Position numbers and translations under genes: made by a program | Part shown: positions 6,641 through 7,996 of the stretch, in pieces | Numbering within the stretch: position 1 is the first letter of the stretch | Layout of the letters: the number at the start of each line of letters is the position of its first letter | Notes under the pieces: generated by a model | What the model was told of the DNA's origin: nothing | Databases searched by the model: none | The model's input: the letters and a program-made list of their open reading frames with translations, nothing else | NCBI GenBank assembly: GCA_036404255.1 | Contig: DASWOP010000059.1 | Location: 1-7,996 of the forward strand | Length of the DNA stretch: 7,996 nucleotides | Reading direction: 5' to 3' | DNA from: JARLFX01 sp036404255 | GTDB lineage: Bacteria > Acidobacteriota > Terriglobia > Terriglobales > Acidobacteriaceae

Positions 6641-7087
6641 ATGACCACGGTCAAGCGCTCTTATAAGAAGCTAGTGGCCTTTCTGATGACGGCTACATTT
6701 ATCGCACTAGTTGGCATTTCATACGTAATTCTTAGATCGCGTCTTAACACTGCCGAGACGGTGCTAACCCTTACAGATATTGCAGAAGAAGATATTGAAG
6801 TAACAGATAATACTTTCGACGGAATTTCAAAAGATGAATGGATTAGCGTATACGCCTCGCGCACTAGAGTGGGTAATAAATCTCTGCTCTACAAATGGCA
6901 CCAGCATAGAACAGAAATCTTCCGCTATGATCCGGGACGTTGGGACAATCCATTGCCTTCCATTGTCGCTACAGGCCCGAACAGCATTTTGATCTCTATT
7001 CCAGAAGTATCCTCTGTCACCATAAAAAACAAGGATGCTGACGGCCTGCATGTTGCTTACGACATCGGGCATATCGATTACCCCTAA
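6641..7087 (+). CDS. Hypothetical single-pass membrane protein, AT-rich, function unknown
   Basis: A 148-residue protein I cannot assign to a named family. Seen: a short basic N terminus (MTTVKRSYKK), one hydrophobic helix (about residues 11-31), then an extracytoplasmic domain of about 115 residues. That domain is rich in beta-forming stretches: WISVYASRT, LLYKWHQHRTEIFRYDPGRWDNPLPSI, SILISIPEVSSVTI, and a terminal AYDIGHIDYP. No cysteines or catalytic motif are apparent. Start: ATG 6641 is preferred over ATG 6617 because GAAGGGA lies about seven bases upstream of it, whereas 6617 has no Shine-Dalgarno. By hand count GC over 6661-7080 is about 44%, against about 65% in a sampled flanking line. 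It also uses AT-ending codons (AAT, GAA, ATT, ACA) that neighbours avoid. This suggests acquisition by transfer or weak expression constraint. Its stop overlaps the convergent PolX gene by four bases. A real gene is likely, given the ribosome binding site and the coherent membrane topology. Confidence 0.72.
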   Translation: MTTVKRSYKKLVAFLMTATFIALVGISYVILRSRLNTAETVLTLTDIAEEDIEVTDNTFDGISKDEWISVYASRTRVGNKSLLYKWHQHRTEIFRYDPGRWDNPLPSIVATGPNSILISIPEVSSVTIKNKDADGLHVAYDIGHIDYP

Positions 7088-7996
7088 ACCCGCTTCCGCA
7101 CCGCCCCTAAAAATTCATCCGCCGAAAGCGTATTCAGCACATCACCTTTCGTCAGCCAGGCCCTGCGTAGCTGCGTTACCCCAAACCGCATCTTGTTCAT
7201 GTCCGCAATAGCGTGTGCGTCCGTATTCACCACAAACCTGCAGCCGTACTCCTTCGCCAGCCGCAGTTCGCGGTCCTTCAAATCCAACCGCGCCGGAGAA
7301 GCATTATGCTCCACTGCAACGCCCAGCTCCGCCGCGCGTTTCAACACTACGTCCAGGTTCACGGCATACGCCTCGCGCTTCAGTACCTTGCGTCCCGTCG
7401 GATGTCCCAGCACGCGCGTATAAGGATTCTCCAGCGCCTTCAAAATCCGCTCCGTCATCTGCTCCATCGGCTGCGTGAACAGCGTATGCACGCTCGCAAT
7501 CACCACGTCGAGCTGCGCCAGCGTCTCATCCGCCAGATCGAGTTCGCCATCCGCCAGAATATCCACCTCCACGCCGGAGAAGATGCGGATGCGCCCCTCA
7601 AGCTCCTTCTCCACTTCGCGAACGCGCTTCGCATGAGCGACGGCGCGTTTATCATCCATGCCATTCGTCATCGCCAGATTCTTCGAGTGGTCGGTGATGG
7701 CGATGTACTCATAGCCGCGCTCCATCGCCGCCTCCGCCATCTCGCGGATTGTCTGCGTTCCATCGCTCTCCACCGTGTGCATGTGGATGTCGCCGCGCAG
7801 GTCCGTCAGCGTGATCAACTCCGGCAGCGTGTGCGCCAGCGCCAGGTCAAGCTCTCCCGCGTTCTCGCGCATCTCCGGCGGAATCCAGTCCATCCCAAGC
7901 GCGCGGTAGATGCTCTCCTCCGTCTCCGCTGCCACAATCGAATCGTCTTCCATATTCGCCAGCGCATACTCGCTCAACGTGTAGCCCAGCTTCAGC
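7084..7996 (-). CDS. polX: DNA polymerase/3'-5' exonuclease PolX, C-terminal PHP-domain part (5' end outside window)
   Basis: The frame is open to the right edge (LKLGYTLSEYALAN is readable at 7995-7954), so this is the last 303 or so residues of a larger protein. Bacterial PolX is usually about 570 residues. Seen: the linker EESIYRALGMDWIPPEMRENAGELDLA, typical of PolX between the polymerase and nuclease parts. A complete PHP metal site follows: GDIHMHTVESDG (His-x-His), AITDHS, SGVEVDIL (Glu), ASVHT (His), GHPTGR (His) and NTDAHA (Asp-x-His). In characterised PolX enzymes this Mn2+-dependent domain gives 3'-5' exonuclease and AP-endonuclease activity. The N-terminal half is a gap-filling X-family polymerase for base excision repair. 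The polymerase domain itself is not visible, so PolX identity rests on the linker and the PHP subtype. A free-standing PHP hydrolase is unlikely given that linker. The TTG at 7977 is not the start. The gene ends in TAG at 7086-7084, inside the stop region of the convergent membrane-protein gene. Confidence 0.9.
   Translation of the reverse strand, partial: LKLGYTLSEYALANMEDDSIVAAETEESIYRALGMDWIPPEMRENAGELDLALAHTLPELITLTDLRGDIHMHTVESDGTQTIREMAEAAMERGYEYIAITDHSKNLAMTNGMDDKRAVAHAKRVREVEKELEGRIRIFSGVEVDILADGELDLADETLAQLDVVIASVHTLFTQPMEQMTERILKALENPYTRVLGHPTGRKVLKREAYAVNLDVVLKRAAELGVAVEHNASPARLDLKDRELRLAKEYGCRFVVNTDAHAIADMNKMRFGVTQLRRAWLTKGDVLNTLSADEFLGAVRKRV

Overview
The window is a GC-rich bacterial chromosome segment. 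Gene content and style suggest an acidobacterium of the Terriglobus/Granulicella/Edaphobacter kind: a membrane-anchored penicillin-amidase-family hydrolase, a DHH protein with a Cys-x-Asp-Gly motif I, and an intergenic repeat I recall as common in that phylum. This placement is inference, not a database result. Seven protein genes fill the window. No rRNA, tRNA, CRISPR array, transposase, phage gene or gene-free stretch over about 130 bases was seen.

Layout. (1) Positions 1-788, minus strand: a DHH-family phosphoesterase whose 3' end runs off the window. (2) Positions 789-920: a short divergent promoter region. (3) Positions 921-6173, plus strand: a tight three-gene group of an Ntn-hydrolase of the penicillin amidase family, a polytopic GT-C-like membrane glycosyltransferase, and an IspA-type short-chain prenyl diphosphate synthase, with gaps of 7 and 29 bases. 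(4) Positions 6174-6280: a spacer with a palindrome over the ispA stop codon, a 28-base interspersed-type repeat, and an 8-bp tandem array abutting the next start codon. (5) Positions 6281-6607: a stand-alone MIP18/DUF59 (SufT-like) Fe-S assembly protein. (6) Positions 6641-7087: an AT-rich single-pass membrane protein of unknown function. (7) Positions 7084-7996, minus strand: the C-terminal PHP nuclease part of a PolX-family DNA polymerase, cut by the right edge and overlapping the unknown gene tail-to-tail by 4 bases.

How the genes may fit together. IspA supplies farnesyl or geranylgeranyl diphosphate. Farnesyl diphosphate is the precursor of undecaprenyl phosphate, which carries the lipid-linked sugars that GT-C enzymes use as donors. 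The acylase would act in the same extracytoplasmic space as the GT-C active site. An envelope role for this trio is plausible but unproven. DHH phosphoesterase and PolX are nucleic-acid or nucleotide housekeeping genes.

No complete undescribed system is evident. The best leads are the compositionally foreign orphan membrane gene, the acylase/GT-C/prenyl-synthase cluster, the CxxC next to the acylase self-cleavage site, and the repeat-built 5' leader of the SufT-like gene.
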